The notes under the pieces are model-generated. The model worked only from the letters and a program-made list of their open reading frames with translations, was not told the DNA's origin and searched no databases. From the NCBI GenBank assembly GCA_964575715.1, contig CAZNSG010000150.1, forward strand, positions 1 to 40,162: a DNA stretch of 40,162 bases, read 5' to 3'. The DNA comes from PNAI01 sp964575715. Lineage in GTDB: Bacteria > Pseudomonadota > Alphaproteobacteria > Rhizobiales > Xanthobacteraceae. Shown here in pieces: positions 1-7,561 of the stretch (position 1 is the first letter of the stretch; the number at the start of each line of letters is the position of its first letter). The position numbers were made by a program, and so were the translations under genes.

Positions 1-711
1 GGCTACACGCTGCTGTGCGCGCCGCAGCTCACGTTCAGCATCGCGAACACGCTCAACCCGAAGCTTGCATTCGATACGCGCACGTTCGAACCGGTGAGCG
101 TGCTGGCCGCTTATCCTGCCATTCTGCTGGTGCGGCCAGATTTACCGGTCAACAACACGGCAGAGCTGATCGCCTATGCCAAAGCCAATCCGGGCAAGCT
201 CAACTATGGCTCGCAGGGCAAGGGGCAGATCGGCCATCTCGTCATTGAACAGCTCATGCACGTGGCGAAGATTCAAATCGTGCACATTCCGTTCCGTGGC
301 AGTGCGCCGGCGATCACGGCACTGCTGGGCGGGCAGATCGACGTGCTGCCCGATCTGCTTCCCGTCACCAAGGCGCTGATCGAGAGCGGCAAGATCAAGC
401 TGCTGGGTGTGGCCGGCAACAATCGCCTCAAGGCGTTCCCCAACGTGCCGACCATCGCCGAAACGCTGTCCGGTTTCGAGGCGGACACCTGGATGGGAGT
501 GGTGGCGCCGCCGAATACGCCAAAGGACATCACGCGGAAAATATCGGATGCGATCGCGCAGGCGTTCCGCACGCCGGAGATCAATGCGCGGATCGCCGCG
601 CTTGACATCGAGCCGCTCGGGACCACGCCGGAGGGGATGACGGAGTTGATCCGGAAGAGCGCCGCGCGCTGGACCCCGCTGATCCAGGCCGCCAAGATCT
701 CATTCGAATGA
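1..711 (+). CDS. TTT-family (Bug) solute-binding protein, 5' truncated by window edge
   Basis: The reading frame is open from base 1 and ends at 711, giving about 236 residues that match the C-terminal three quarters of the periplasmic binding proteins of tripartite tricarboxylate transporters. Visible family features are the NTLNPKL region, the lobe segment GKLNYGSQGKGQ, the HIPFRGSAPAITALLGGQID stretch, and the late NVPTIAETL and VVAPPNTPKDI segments. Such proteins bind carboxylates or other small organic acids in the periplasm and hand them to a TctAB-type permease; no permease is in view, and orphan Bug proteins are common in this group. The N-terminal signal peptide lies outside the window. 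The stop overlaps the next start in an ATGA junction. The ligand cannot be predicted. Confidence 0.9.
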   Translation, partial: GYTLLCAPQLTFSIANTLNPKLAFDTRTFEPVSVLAAYPAILLVRPDLPVNNTAELIAYAKANPGKLNYGSQGKGQIGHLVIEQLMHVAKIQIVHIPFRGSAPAITALLGGQIDVLPDLLPVTKALIESGKIKLLGVAGNNRLKAFPNVPTIAETLSGFEADTWMGVVAPPNTPKDITRKISDAIAQAFRTPEINARIAALDIEPLGTTPEGMTELIRKSAARWTPLIQAAKISFE

Positions 712-1280
712 ACAACGAGGTGTCGTATTCTTTCAAGGCTTCTTCGTTCGGAGCGCCGTGGGAGTTCAAGCTTGGATCTGAGGGAGTCGAATATGCTGCG
801 GGTTTTCGCAGCGGAGTGCTGCGCTATGACCAGATCCGCCGCGTGCGGCTGTCGTTTCGTCCGGTGACCATGCAAAACCATCGGTTTCAGGCGGAGATCT
901 GGTCCAAGGACTTCCCCAAGATTCGGATCGCCTCGACATCTTGGCGGGGTATTGTCGAGCAGGTGCGCCAGGACGAAGCCTATACCGCCTTCATTCTCGA
1001 ACTGCACCGCCGAATCGCGACCGCCGGTGCGCCGGTGCAATTTTCGACCGGGACGCCCGTCATCATCTATTGGATTGGGCTTGCGGTCTTTGTCGCGGTG
1101 GCGCTCGGGCTGGCCGCGCTCACCGTGCGGGCGATGCGGTCGGGCGAATGGGCGGGGGCCGCGCTTGTCGCCGGCCTCTTTACGCTGTTCCTGTGGCAGC
1201 TTGGCAATTTTTTCCGCCGCAACCGGCCCGGAATCTACCGGCCCGAGTCAGTGCCGGCCATCGTGCTGCCGCGGCGATAG
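708..1280 (+). CDS. Hypothetical two-helix inner-membrane protein
   Basis: This 190-residue protein begins on the ATG that overlaps the stop of the upstream binding-protein gene by 4 nt, so the two are probably translationally coupled. Residues 1-105 look like a soluble beta-rich domain with the run VLRYDQIRRVRLSF near 37-50, reminiscent of bacterial PH-like domains. Two hydrophobic helices follow at about 117-139 and 148-168, and a short basic tail with RRNRPGIYRP ends the protein. No catalytic motif is visible. It is probably an inner-membrane protein with its N-terminal domain in the cytoplasm. I do not recognise a named family, and the PH-like reading is an inference from pattern only. 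Confidence 0.75.
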   Translation: MNNEVSYSFKASSFGAPWEFKLGSEGVEYAAGFRSGVLRYDQIRRVRLSFRPVTMQNHRFQAEIWSKDFPKIRIASTSWRGIVEQVRQDEAYTAFILELHRRIATAGAPVQFSTGTPVIIYWIGLAVFVAVALGLAALTVRAMRSGEWAGAALVAGLFTLFLWQLGNFFRRNRPGIYRPESVPAIVLPRR

Positions 1281-1336
1281 CTACACAGGTGAAAAAGTCG
1301 AAGAGATTTGTCGGTGATTGAGCAAAACAAGAACGC

Positions 1337-1762
1337 TCAGCGCCGCACCACCAGCACCGAGCAGGTGGCGTAGCGAACGACGTGGCCGGCGACCGAGCCG
1401 AGGAAATAGGTGCGTATGCCGGTGCGGTGCGAGCTCATTACGATGAGATCGGCGCTCATCGCCTTCGCCTCTTCGAGAATCTCATGATAGATGCCGCCTT
1501 GCCGCACGATGGTTGAAATCCGCGCGGGCGCAAGGCCGGTTTCCTGCGCCACGATCTTGAGCGCTTCTTCGGCCGAGCGGCGTTGCTGAATATCGAAATC
1601 CGGCGGCACGTATTCCGCCAGCATCACCGGTGTTATCGGCAGCACGTTGATCAGCCGCAGCACGCCGTTCGAGGCGCCGGCCATCATCAGCGCGGTATCG
1701 ATCGCGGGCCTGGCAAGATTGGGATCGGCAAGATCGATGGGAACCAGGATGCGCTCATACAT
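1337..1762 (-). CDS. Universal stress protein, UspA family
   Basis: The product begins MYERILVPIDLADPNLARPA, the classic first strand and loop of the UspA fold, and ends with HRTGIRTYFLGSVAGHVVRY and SVLVVRR, the region that in ATP-binding members carries a G-2x-G-9x-G(S/T) motif. Here that motif is degenerate at its first glycine but keeps the GS. Length, 141 residues from this start, is usual for a single-domain Usp. The start at 1762 is chosen because the family normally begins Met-Tyr/Phe-x-x-Ile-Leu. An in-frame ATG at 1774 lies 12 nt upstream, and because of a tandem repeat both starts are preceded by the same GAGAGCAA context. Usp proteins are cytoplasmic stress or adhesion/motility modulators; no partner is evident here. 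Confidence 0.88.
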   Translation of the reverse strand: MYERILVPIDLADPNLARPAIDTALMMAGASNGVLRLINVLPITPVMLAEYVPPDFDIQQRRSAEEALKIVAQETGLAPARISTIVRQGGIYHEILEEAKAMSADLIVMSSHRTGIRTYFLGSVAGHVVRYATCSVLVVRR

Positions 1763-1764
1763 GT

Positions 1765-1802
1765 TTGCTCTCATGGCTTGCTCTCATGGATTGCTCTCAT
1801 GG
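1765..1802. repeat. Three tandem copies of a 12-bp unit at the uspA start
   Basis: TTGCTCTCATGG occurs at 1765-1776, 1778-1789 and 1791-1802 with a 13-bp period. Read on the minus strand each copy is CCATGAGAGCAA, containing an ATG followed by a GAGAG that could serve as ribosome-binding site for the next ATG. The array covers the alternative start codon and leader of the universal stress gene. Confidence 0.9.
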
Positions 1803-1881
1803 CATGCTCCTTCCCGCATGTTGGAGCCGGCAAACACATATTTCGGGTGTTACCGTCTCGGCGGTCACCGCCGCCGCGATC

Positions 1882-2409
1882 TCAATCCGTCGCGGCCGCA
1901 AGCAGGCGCGGACTGACGAAATGATCAAGCCGGCCAGCATGGGCATGCACGCGGGCCCAATCGTCAAGGGCAAAATCGATGACCAGGAGTCCCGAAGTGG
2001 GAAATTTCTCGTTGAGCCGCTGGCGGGCTTCCAGATTGCCCGTGGCGATGAGCATGGCTGCGAGTTCCTGCAGACCCGGATTGTGACCGACGATCAGCAG
2101 GGTATGCACTTCCGGCTTGCATTCCTTGATGACATTGAGGATCGCCTGCGGCGCGGCCTCGTAGAGGCGCTTGTCGGTGACCACATGCGGGCTCGGGTCG
2201 AAACTCGCGGCGATAAGATCCCAGGTCTCGCGCGCGCGTGCCGCGGTCGACACGATGATGCGTTCGGGTATCAGTCCGTGGCGAACCATATAGGCGCCGA
2301 GCTTGGGCGCGTCCTCGCGGCCGCGCGGGGCAAGCACGCGGTCATGGTCGCGGCCGCCGGGGCGCGGCCGCTCGGATTTGGCGTGACGGAGCAGCAGCAG
2401 GCGGCGCAT
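1882..2409 (-). CDS. SixA-like histidine phosphatase (phosphoglycerate mutase fold)
   Basis: The protein (175 residues) starts MRRLLLLRHAKSERP, carrying the RHG-type catalytic signature in its SixA form (RHAKS), with the phosphorylated histidine at residue 9. A second core motif, LIVGHNPGLQELA, supplies the late catalytic histidine. The insert GGRDHDRVLAPRGREDA is typical of the SixA/histidine phosphatase branch. SixA dephosphorylates phosphohistidine in phosphotransfer domains in Escherichia coli; alphaproteobacterial homologues are less well defined and could act on other phosphoryl substrates. It reads towards the universal stress gene about 120 bp away and is divergent from the FAD oxidoreductase; no operon link is visible. 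Confidence 0.88.
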   Translation of the reverse strand: MRRLLLLRHAKSERPRPGGRDHDRVLAPRGREDAPKLGAYMVRHGLIPERIIVSTAARARETWDLIAASFDPSPHVVTDKRLYEAAPQAILNVIKECKPEVHTLLIVGHNPGLQELAAMLIATGNLEARQRLNEKFPTSGLLVIDFALDDWARVHAHAGRLDHFVSPRLLAAATD

Positions 2410-2515
2410 GTGCCGGTCTCTTAAAAGCGTGTGTGGTCGCGTCTTATAGGGTCGATTGCCGTTGTCCGTGAGTCTAGCATAGGTTCCAAATTGGAAAGAC
2501 GAAACGGCGGGCAGG

Positions 2516-3904
2516 GTGCGAGGCGAGATGGGGGCGGGCGATCAGACTGATTACGGCGGGAGCTGGTATGAGGCGACCATGGCCGCAAGTCCGGCACGCG
2601 GTAAGCCCACCGTCGATCTCGATGTCGATGTCTGCGTCGTTGGCGCTGGCCTGGCCGGGCTCACCGCGGCGCGTGAGATCGCGCGGCGCGGCTGGTCCGT
2701 GGTGGTGCTGGAGGCGCGGCGCATCGCCTGGAATGCCTCGGGCCGCAATACCGGCTTTGTGCTGCCGGGTTTTGCCGCCGATCCGCTCACAATCGCCGAG
2801 CGCGTCGGGCTCGATCAGGCCAAGGCCTTGTGGGCGCTCTCGGAAGCCGGGTTCGAATATGTGCGCGCGGCCAGCCGCGAGATGCCGGGCGTGGAACTCG
2901 CCGAGGGCGGATGGCTCAACGTGTCGAAGGTCGACGACGAGGACGAGGGAGCGAAATTCGCCGAAATGCTTGCGCGCGATTTCGGTGCCGCGGTGGAATT
3001 TTGGCCGGCGGAGCGCGTGCGCGAGGTGCTCAAGAGCCCGCTCTATTTCGGTGCCATGCATTATCCCAAGGCATTTTCCATTCACACGCTCAATTATGCG
3101 CTGGGTCTGGCGGCCGCGGCGGAAGCCGCCGGCGCGCGCATCTTTGAGGAATCGCCGGCGATCGAAATCGATCCGGCGGGCGTGCGCAAGCGCATCGTCA
3201 CGCCGAGTGCGCGCGTGCGCGCGGCGCATGTGGTGCTTGCCGGCAATGTTCACGTCGGCCGGGTCATGCCGAAGATTTCGCACACGCTGATGCCGGTTTC
3301 GACTTACGTCATCACCACAGCAAAGCTGGGCGAGCGGCTGCGCGAAGTCATGAGCTACCCCGGCGCGGTCAGCGATACCGAGCTTGCCGACAATCACTAC
3401 CGCGTGGTCGGCGGCGATCGGCTGATGTGGTCGGGGCGCAGCACGGCCTGGCGCGGCAATCCGCGGCGCTATATTCGCCCGCTCGTTGCCGACATCCGCC
3501 GCGCTTATCCGCAGCTCGGCGATATTGAAGTGGATTACGCCTGGACCGGCATGCTCGGAAATACCGTGCATCGCATGCCGCAGATCGGCGAGGTTGCGCC
3601 GGGATTTTGGCTGCTCAGCGGTTTTGGCGGACATGGGCTCAACACCACGGCGATGGGAGGCGAACTGATTGCGCGTGCGATCGTCGAGGACGACCGAACC
3701 TGGCGGCAATTTCTGCCATTCGAGCTGGTATGGGCCGGCGGTCTGCTCGGACGCGCCGCCAAGCAGGTCTATTATTGGGCCTATCGCGGGCGCGAACGTT
3801 TCGATGCGCATCGGGCGCGCGAGCGACGGCACAAACGAGAATTAGCCGCGCAGCGTGCCGCCGGGGACACACCCCAAGCGGCGGTTTCTGCCGGAGAAAA
3901 TTGA
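2516..3904 (+). CDS. FAD-dependent oxidoreductase, DAO/PuuB-like
   Basis: The 462-residue product has the FAD-binding Rossmann motif VVGAGLAGLTAAREIARRG at about residues 41-59, the second motif ARRIAWNASGRNTGF typical of PuuB/YurR-like amine oxidases, and the C-terminal dinucleotide-site stretch GFGGHGLNTTAMGGELIA. Family members oxidise gamma-glutamylputrescine, sarcosine or D-amino acids to imines with FAD and oxygen or quinone as acceptor; the substrate here is not predictable. The ORF opens with GTG at 2516. An ATG at 2528, preceded by AGGCGAG, is an alternative start, and residues 1-22 are poorly conserved either way. About the last 30 residues form a basic arginine-rich tail. It appears monocistronic. 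Confidence 0.85.
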   Translation: MRGEMGAGDQTDYGGSWYEATMAASPARGKPTVDLDVDVCVVGAGLAGLTAAREIARRGWSVVVLEARRIAWNASGRNTGFVLPGFAADPLTIAERVGLDQAKALWALSEAGFEYVRAASREMPGVELAEGGWLNVSKVDDEDEGAKFAEMLARDFGAAVEFWPAERVREVLKSPLYFGAMHYPKAFSIHTLNYALGLAAAAEAAGARIFEESPAIEIDPAGVRKRIVTPSARVRAAHVVLAGNVHVGRVMPKISHTLMPVSTYVITTAKLGERLREVMSYPGAVSDTELADNHYRVVGGDRLMWSGRSTAWRGNPRRYIRPLVADIRRAYPQLGDIEVDYAWTGMLGNTVHRMPQIGEVAPGFWLLSGFGGHGLNTTAMGGELIARAIVEDDRTWRQFLPFELVWAGGLLGRAAKQVYYWAYRGRERFDAHRARERRHKRELAAQRAAGDTPQAAVSAGEN

Positions 3905-4067
3905 TTTTTTACAATGTGTTAATGCTATATCGGCTTGGTTCCATGGAGCAGTGAAAAGCCGCCGGGGCGACTGGTTCATGCGGCCAAGGTCATGGTAATC
4001 ATTGATTTACGGCCTGTGGGTCAAATCACAGGGGAATCCCTCGCTCCGTGCGAGGGCGGGGGACGTG

Positions 4068-4895
4068 ATGATGGGTCGGCTTGGAGGTCTTGCGATTTTC
4101 GCGGCAGGGTTGTTCGCGGTAATCTTGGCGGTAATGCCGACCGCGGCAATGGCGGTTGATTCCAGCGCGAAGGGCTATTGGACGGTTGTGTTCGGCGCCG
4201 AGGGCCACGTCATGCCGCGCTGGCAAGGCTCCGACGGCAACTATATCTTTGTACCGGTCCCGTTGCTTAGCGTTCGCAGAGCCGGCACGTCCGAGCGATT
4301 CCAGGGCACACGCGACAGCTTCGGGTTTGCATTGATCGATGCTGGTCAATTCCGCGCCGGCCCGGTCGGCGCCATACGATTGTCGCGCAAGCAGGGCGAC
4401 GATACCAAGCTGCTCGGTCTCGGCGATGTCGACGCCGCCTTCGAATTCGGCATCTTTGCAGAATATATGTGGGCGTCATGGCTGCGCACGCGCGCCGAAG
4501 TGCGGCAAGGCACGGGCGGACACCACGGCGTCGTTGCCGATCTGACGGCGGATGCGATTGCACCGGTGTCGCGGCAACTTACGCTCTCGGCTGGACCGCG
4601 CATGACGCTTGCGAGCACGCCTGCAACTACTCCCTATTTCAGCATTACGGCGGCACAGGCGGCGGCTTCCGGGCTGCCGGCGTTTGACGCCAAGGGTGGC
4701 GTGCGCTCGGTCGGCGCCGGCGCTAAGGCGCGTTACCTGTGGTCGCCGCAATGGGGCACGCATATCTTTGTGGAGTACGAACGGCTCACCGGCGACGCGA
4801 AAAATTCTCCGCTGGTCAGCTTGCGCGGCTCGCCCGACCAATGGACGTTTGGTGCGGGTATCACTTACGCCTTCGACATGCGGGCGTGGTGGTAA
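4068..4895 (+). CDS. MipA/OmpV family outer-membrane protein
   Basis: The start chosen is the ATG at 4068, after a GGCGGGGGA ribosome-binding site; it gives an N-terminal signal peptide MMGRLGGLAIFAAGLFAVIL ending at an AMA-type cleavage site near residue 30. The mature part has the MipA/OmpV landmarks: GYWTVVFGAEGHVMPRWQGS, the PVPLLSVRRAG segment, alternating aromatic and glycine strands, and the terminal WTFGAGITYAFDMRAWW, an outer-membrane barrel end with aromatic C-terminus. Length, 275 residues, is normal. MipA in Escherichia coli scaffolds murein enzymes, while other members are osmotic or antibiotic-responsive porin-like barrels. It stands alone, with about 160 bp upstream and 290 bp downstream free of genes. 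The frame stays open upstream to a TTG at 4002, which would disrupt the signal peptide. Confidence 0.85.
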   Translation: MMGRLGGLAIFAAGLFAVILAVMPTAAMAVDSSAKGYWTVVFGAEGHVMPRWQGSDGNYIFVPVPLLSVRRAGTSERFQGTRDSFGFALIDAGQFRAGPVGAIRLSRKQGDDTKLLGLGDVDAAFEFGIFAEYMWASWLRTRAEVRQGTGGHHGVVADLTADAIAPVSRQLTLSAGPRMTLASTPATTPYFSITAAQAAASGLPAFDAKGGVRSVGAGAKARYLWSPQWGTHIFVEYERLTGDAKNSPLVSLRGSPDQWTFGAGITYAFDMRAWW

Positions 4896-5184
4896 GCGCC
4901 GTTCGCTTTCACCTTTGCTAAAATTCTGGCGAATGAAGCATTCAGCATTCGCGATGCTGCGGCATCGGCACGCGTTCTTGGCAATCGTGCGAGCCGCGTT
5001 CGACTTCGATCTTTGAGATTCTGGTGGCGGCGAATCGTAGGTTGAAATGAGACGGGTAAATTTACGATTAAAAGCAAAAAATATTTAGCGATTTCTGCTG
5101 GGCTGAAAATCAGCTATGACCCAAGTCGATCTGGGTTTTGTCTAAGAAAATCCTGGCACGGTATTTCTGTTGAGAGGAAATCAC

Positions 5185-6255
5185 ATGCGCAAGGTCCTCA
5201 ATCTCTTTGGCGACCAGTCGGAAGAAGAATTCCATTCGATTCCCACCACTGCTTTTTTCGGAAATGAAGTGCAGGAGATCGCCGGGCCTAGATTGAGCAC
5301 GCACGCGTTTGATTCTTTCGTCGCGTTTGATGCCGCGGGAACCGATCATTTTTCCCCGGCGATGCAAGATTCCGGCAGCCCTGCCAATGGTACGCCCGTC
5401 AATCCCGGCTACCCGGCTGCAGGCGATTCTCCCGTGGCACACGGCGAGATTACCGTCATCGATGCCGCATTCGACGCCAAGGGAGGGACGCCCGGTGGTC
5501 CCGGCGGCGGCGGTGGTGGCGGCGGCGATCCCGGCGTCTTGACGAACTATTTTAGCGGATCTGGAAACGAAGCAGCCGGTTACGACATCTGGATCGAATT
5601 CAAAGGCAGCGGCTGGACGGTTGGCCTTCAGACCGCATTCATAGACGCCGCTAATTACTTCACCACGGTCATCACCGACGATATCGGCGGCGATGCAACA
5701 TACCGACGCAAGTTTATCGACGATCTCTATGTCACCGCCGAGGTGAAGGCGATCGATGGCGAGGGTGGAGTTTTGGGTCAGGCGGGCCCAACCGCGGTAT
5801 GGTCGGCAACCGAGCTCACCGCGGCAGGCCAGATGCAGTTCGACGTCGCGGATGCGCTGAACTATTTTGGCCTGGGACTGTGGGACGACATTGTCACGCA
5901 TGAATTGATGCACGTACTTGGTTTCGGCTCGCTCTGGAACTATGGCGCCGATCCGCTGGTGGTGTCGACCGGTCAGTACACCGGCGCGGCTGGGCTTGCC
6001 GCCTACAACGAGGTGTTCGGTCCCGGCGCGTTGTATATCCCAGTGGAGACCGACGGCGGCTCCGGAACCGCCGGCGCGCATTGGGATGATGCGACACTCG
6101 GTAACGAGTTGATGACTGGCTACATCAACAATGACGGTAATTCCACAAACACCACGGATAATTATCTTTTAAAATTCAGCGTCATGTCGCTGGCCGATCT
6201 CGGTTATCACGTCACCTATACTGACTATATTTACGACGGAATATTGACCGTATGA
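5185..6255 (+). CDS. Leishmanolysin-like (M8) zinc metalloprotease
   Basis: ATG 5185 follows a strong GAGAGGA ribosome-binding site. The 356-residue product carries the zinc motif HELMHVLGFGSLW, with His239, Glu240 and His243 as catalytic and zinc residues. His299 within AHWDDATLGNELMTG is the probable third ligand after a ~55-residue insert, as in leishmanolysins, and a Met-turn candidate lies at Met334 (VMSLADLGY). Residues 1-98 are an acidic, low-complexity N-terminal region without a signal peptide, joined by a glycine linker at about 100-114. Non-classical export (type I or other) is therefore an inference. The C-terminus ends in short aromatic and acidic residues. The gene is convergent with the MoxR gene and about 1.3 kb from flgE. 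Substrate unknown. Confidence 0.82.
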   Translation: MRKVLNLFGDQSEEEFHSIPTTAFFGNEVQEIAGPRLSTHAFDSFVAFDAAGTDHFSPAMQDSGSPANGTPVNPGYPAAGDSPVAHGEITVIDAAFDAKGGTPGGPGGGGGGGGDPGVLTNYFSGSGNEAAGYDIWIEFKGSGWTVGLQTAFIDAANYFTTVITDDIGGDATYRRKFIDDLYVTAEVKAIDGEGGVLGQAGPTAVWSATELTAAGQMQFDVADALNYFGLGLWDDIVTHELMHVLGFGSLWNYGADPLVVSTGQYTGAAGLAAYNEVFGPGALYIPVETDGGSGTAGAHWDDATLGNELMTGYINNDGNSTNTTDNYLLKFSVMSLADLGYHVTYTDYIYDGILTV

Positions 6256-6317
6256 TCTCGGCGGTGGAGCGGGTCCCCTCGTTTGAATCGCATTCGAGCT
6301 TCGGCAAATTCAGCCTT

Positions 6318-6452
6318 GTAGGGTGGGCATCGACGCAGTCGATGCCCACGCGGGAGTTTTGTCACACTTTGCGATTGCCGCGTGGGCACGGCGCGTTCCG
6401 CCTTCGCCCTTTCGGGCTTCGGCGGACAAGTCCGCGTGCGTGCCCACCCTAC
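6318..6452. repeat. GTAGGGTGGGCA-bounded inverted element, copy 1
   Basis: The element opens with GTAGGGTGGGCA and closes with TGCCCACCCTAC, a perfect 12-bp inverted terminus. Inside are shorter palindromes such as GGGCATCGAC/GTCGATGCCC. It lies between the convergent metalloprotease and MoxR genes and could fold as a bidirectional transcription end. Copies with the same ends occur at 13704-13804 and 18469-18574. Confidence 0.9.
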
Positions 6453-6490
6453 GCGCGCTAACTTCCGTGCGCGTGCGCGCCTGGATTCTT

Positions 6491-7336
6491 TCAGCGTCCC
6501 TCCCGTCGCGCCATAAAAGCCAGCCGCTCGAACAGATGCACGTCCTGCTCGTTCTTGAGCAGCGCGCCGTGCAGCGGCGGGATCAGCTTCTTGGGATCGC
6601 GCTCGCGCAAGATTTCCGGGCCGATATCCTCGACCAGCAGCAGCTTGAGCCAGTCGAGCAGCTCGGAGGTCGAGGGTTTTTTCTTCACCCCCGGTACTTC
6701 GCGCACTTCGTAGAACAGTTTTAACGCTTCGGCGACTAGGCGCTGCTTGATGCCGGGAAAGTGCACCGCGACGATCGCGCGCATGGTGTCGGGATCGGGA
6801 AAGCGGATGTAATGGAAGAAGCAGCGGCGCAGAAAGGCGTCGGGCAATTCCTTTTCGTTGTTCGAGGTGATGATCACGACCGGCCGGCGGCGCGCTTTGA
6901 CCGTCTCGCCGGTCTCGTAGACGAAGAACTCCATGCGATCGAGTTCGAGCAGGAGATCGTTGGGAAACTCGATATCGGCCTTGTCGATCTCGTCGATCAG
7001 CAGCACCGGGCGGGCATCGGAGACAAAAGCATCCCACATTTTGCCGCGCTTGATGTAGTTGCGGATGTCGCGCACGCGGGCATCGCCGAGCTGGCTGTCG
7101 CGCAGGCGCGACACGGCGTCATATTCGTAGAGCCCCTGCAGCGCCTTGGTGGTCGATTTGATGTGCCACTCGATCAGCGGTGCGCTCAGGCTCTTGGCGA
7201 TTTCGAGCGCGAGCACGGTCTTGCCGGTGCCAGGTTCGCCTTTCACCAGCAGCGGACGCTCTAACGTGATGGCGGCATTGACCGCAACTTTAAGATCGTC
7301 GGTCGCCACATAGCCGCTGGTGCCTTCGAAACGCAT
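6491..7336 (-). CDS. MoxR-family AAA+ ATPase
   Basis: The 281-residue protein has Walker A GEPGTGKT at residues 33-40 and Walker B VLLIDEIDKAD from about 111. The sensor-like VVIITSNNEKELPDAFLRRC is followed by the C-terminal lid with VPGVKKKPSTSELLDWLKLL, all typical of MoxR ATPases of the CoxD/YehL type. These chaperone-like ATPases usually work with a von Willebrand factor A (CoxE-like) partner in metal-centre insertion or complex remodelling. The partner often lies directly downstream, but here the downstream side is the dispersed repeat and a convergent gene, so the partner is elsewhere or absent. The gene is divergent from flgE with 225 bp between. Confidence 0.9.
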   Translation of the reverse strand: MRFEGTSGYVATDDLKVAVNAAITLERPLLVKGEPGTGKTVLALEIAKSLSAPLIEWHIKSTTKALQGLYEYDAVSRLRDSQLGDARVRDIRNYIKRGKMWDAFVSDARPVLLIDEIDKADIEFPNDLLLELDRMEFFVYETGETVKARRRPVVIITSNNEKELPDAFLRRCFFHYIRFPDPDTMRAIVAVHFPGIKQRLVAEALKLFYEVREVPGVKKKPSTSELLDWLKLLLVEDIGPEILRERDPKKLIPPLHGALLKNEQDVHLFERLAFMARREGR

Positions 7337-7385
7337 TGCAAATCCCTGGAGCGAAAGCGCGGACCATAGTGAGTGCGCGGGCGCC

Positions 7386-7400
7386 CGGCAATTCCTGCCC
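7386..7400 (+). promoter_or_regulatory. Possible FlbD enhancer (ftr-like) site upstream of flgE
   Basis: CGGCA-ATTCC-TGCCC lies 75-90 nt upstream of the flgE sigma-54 element. The same CGGCA-N5-TGCC arrangement occurs at the matching distance before the flgI sigma-54 element. This resembles the position and GGCA/TGCC symmetry of Caulobacter ftr sites bound by FlbD; assignment is inference. Confidence 0.4.
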
Positions 7401-7475
7401 AGCGCAGGCGCATAATGCCGGGCGTGCGGGATTGGAATATTTTATTAAGCATCTGATATTGCTACATATTATTCA

Positions 7476-7491
7476 TGGCGCGCGGCTTGCA
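7476..7491 (+). promoter_or_regulatory. Sigma-54 promoter of flgE-flgK-flgL
   Basis: TGGCGCG-CGGC-TTGCA matches the sigma-54 consensus TGGCACG-N4-TTGCA with a single change and exact GG-N10-GC spacing. Transcription would begin near 7502 and give a leader of about 60 nt before the flgE ATG at 7562. Confidence 0.75.
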
Positions 7492-7561
7492 ACAATGCTC
7501 ACGGAGCTGTGGCCGCCGGTGCGCTTGTTGCGTCCGGCCGCCCGTATTTGGAGTTGATGTC

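Noticed and set aside
1765..2424. Plus-strand open frame (219 codons) opposite the SixA-like gene
   Set aside because: It is the mirror of the phosphatase; no conserved segment is visible.
2474..3832. Long antisense open frame (452 codons) opposite the FAD oxidoreductase
   Set aside because: Arg/His-rich product without family features; it mirrors a well-supported gene in GC-rich DNA.
3905..4067. Possible small gene or RNA before the MipA-like gene
   Set aside because: Only an A/T-rich leader was seen; no start with a site and no paired terminator.
5110..6081. Antisense open frame (323 codons) opposite the metalloprotease
   Set aside because: No motif, while the sense strand has a zinc-protease motif and a strong ribosome-binding site.
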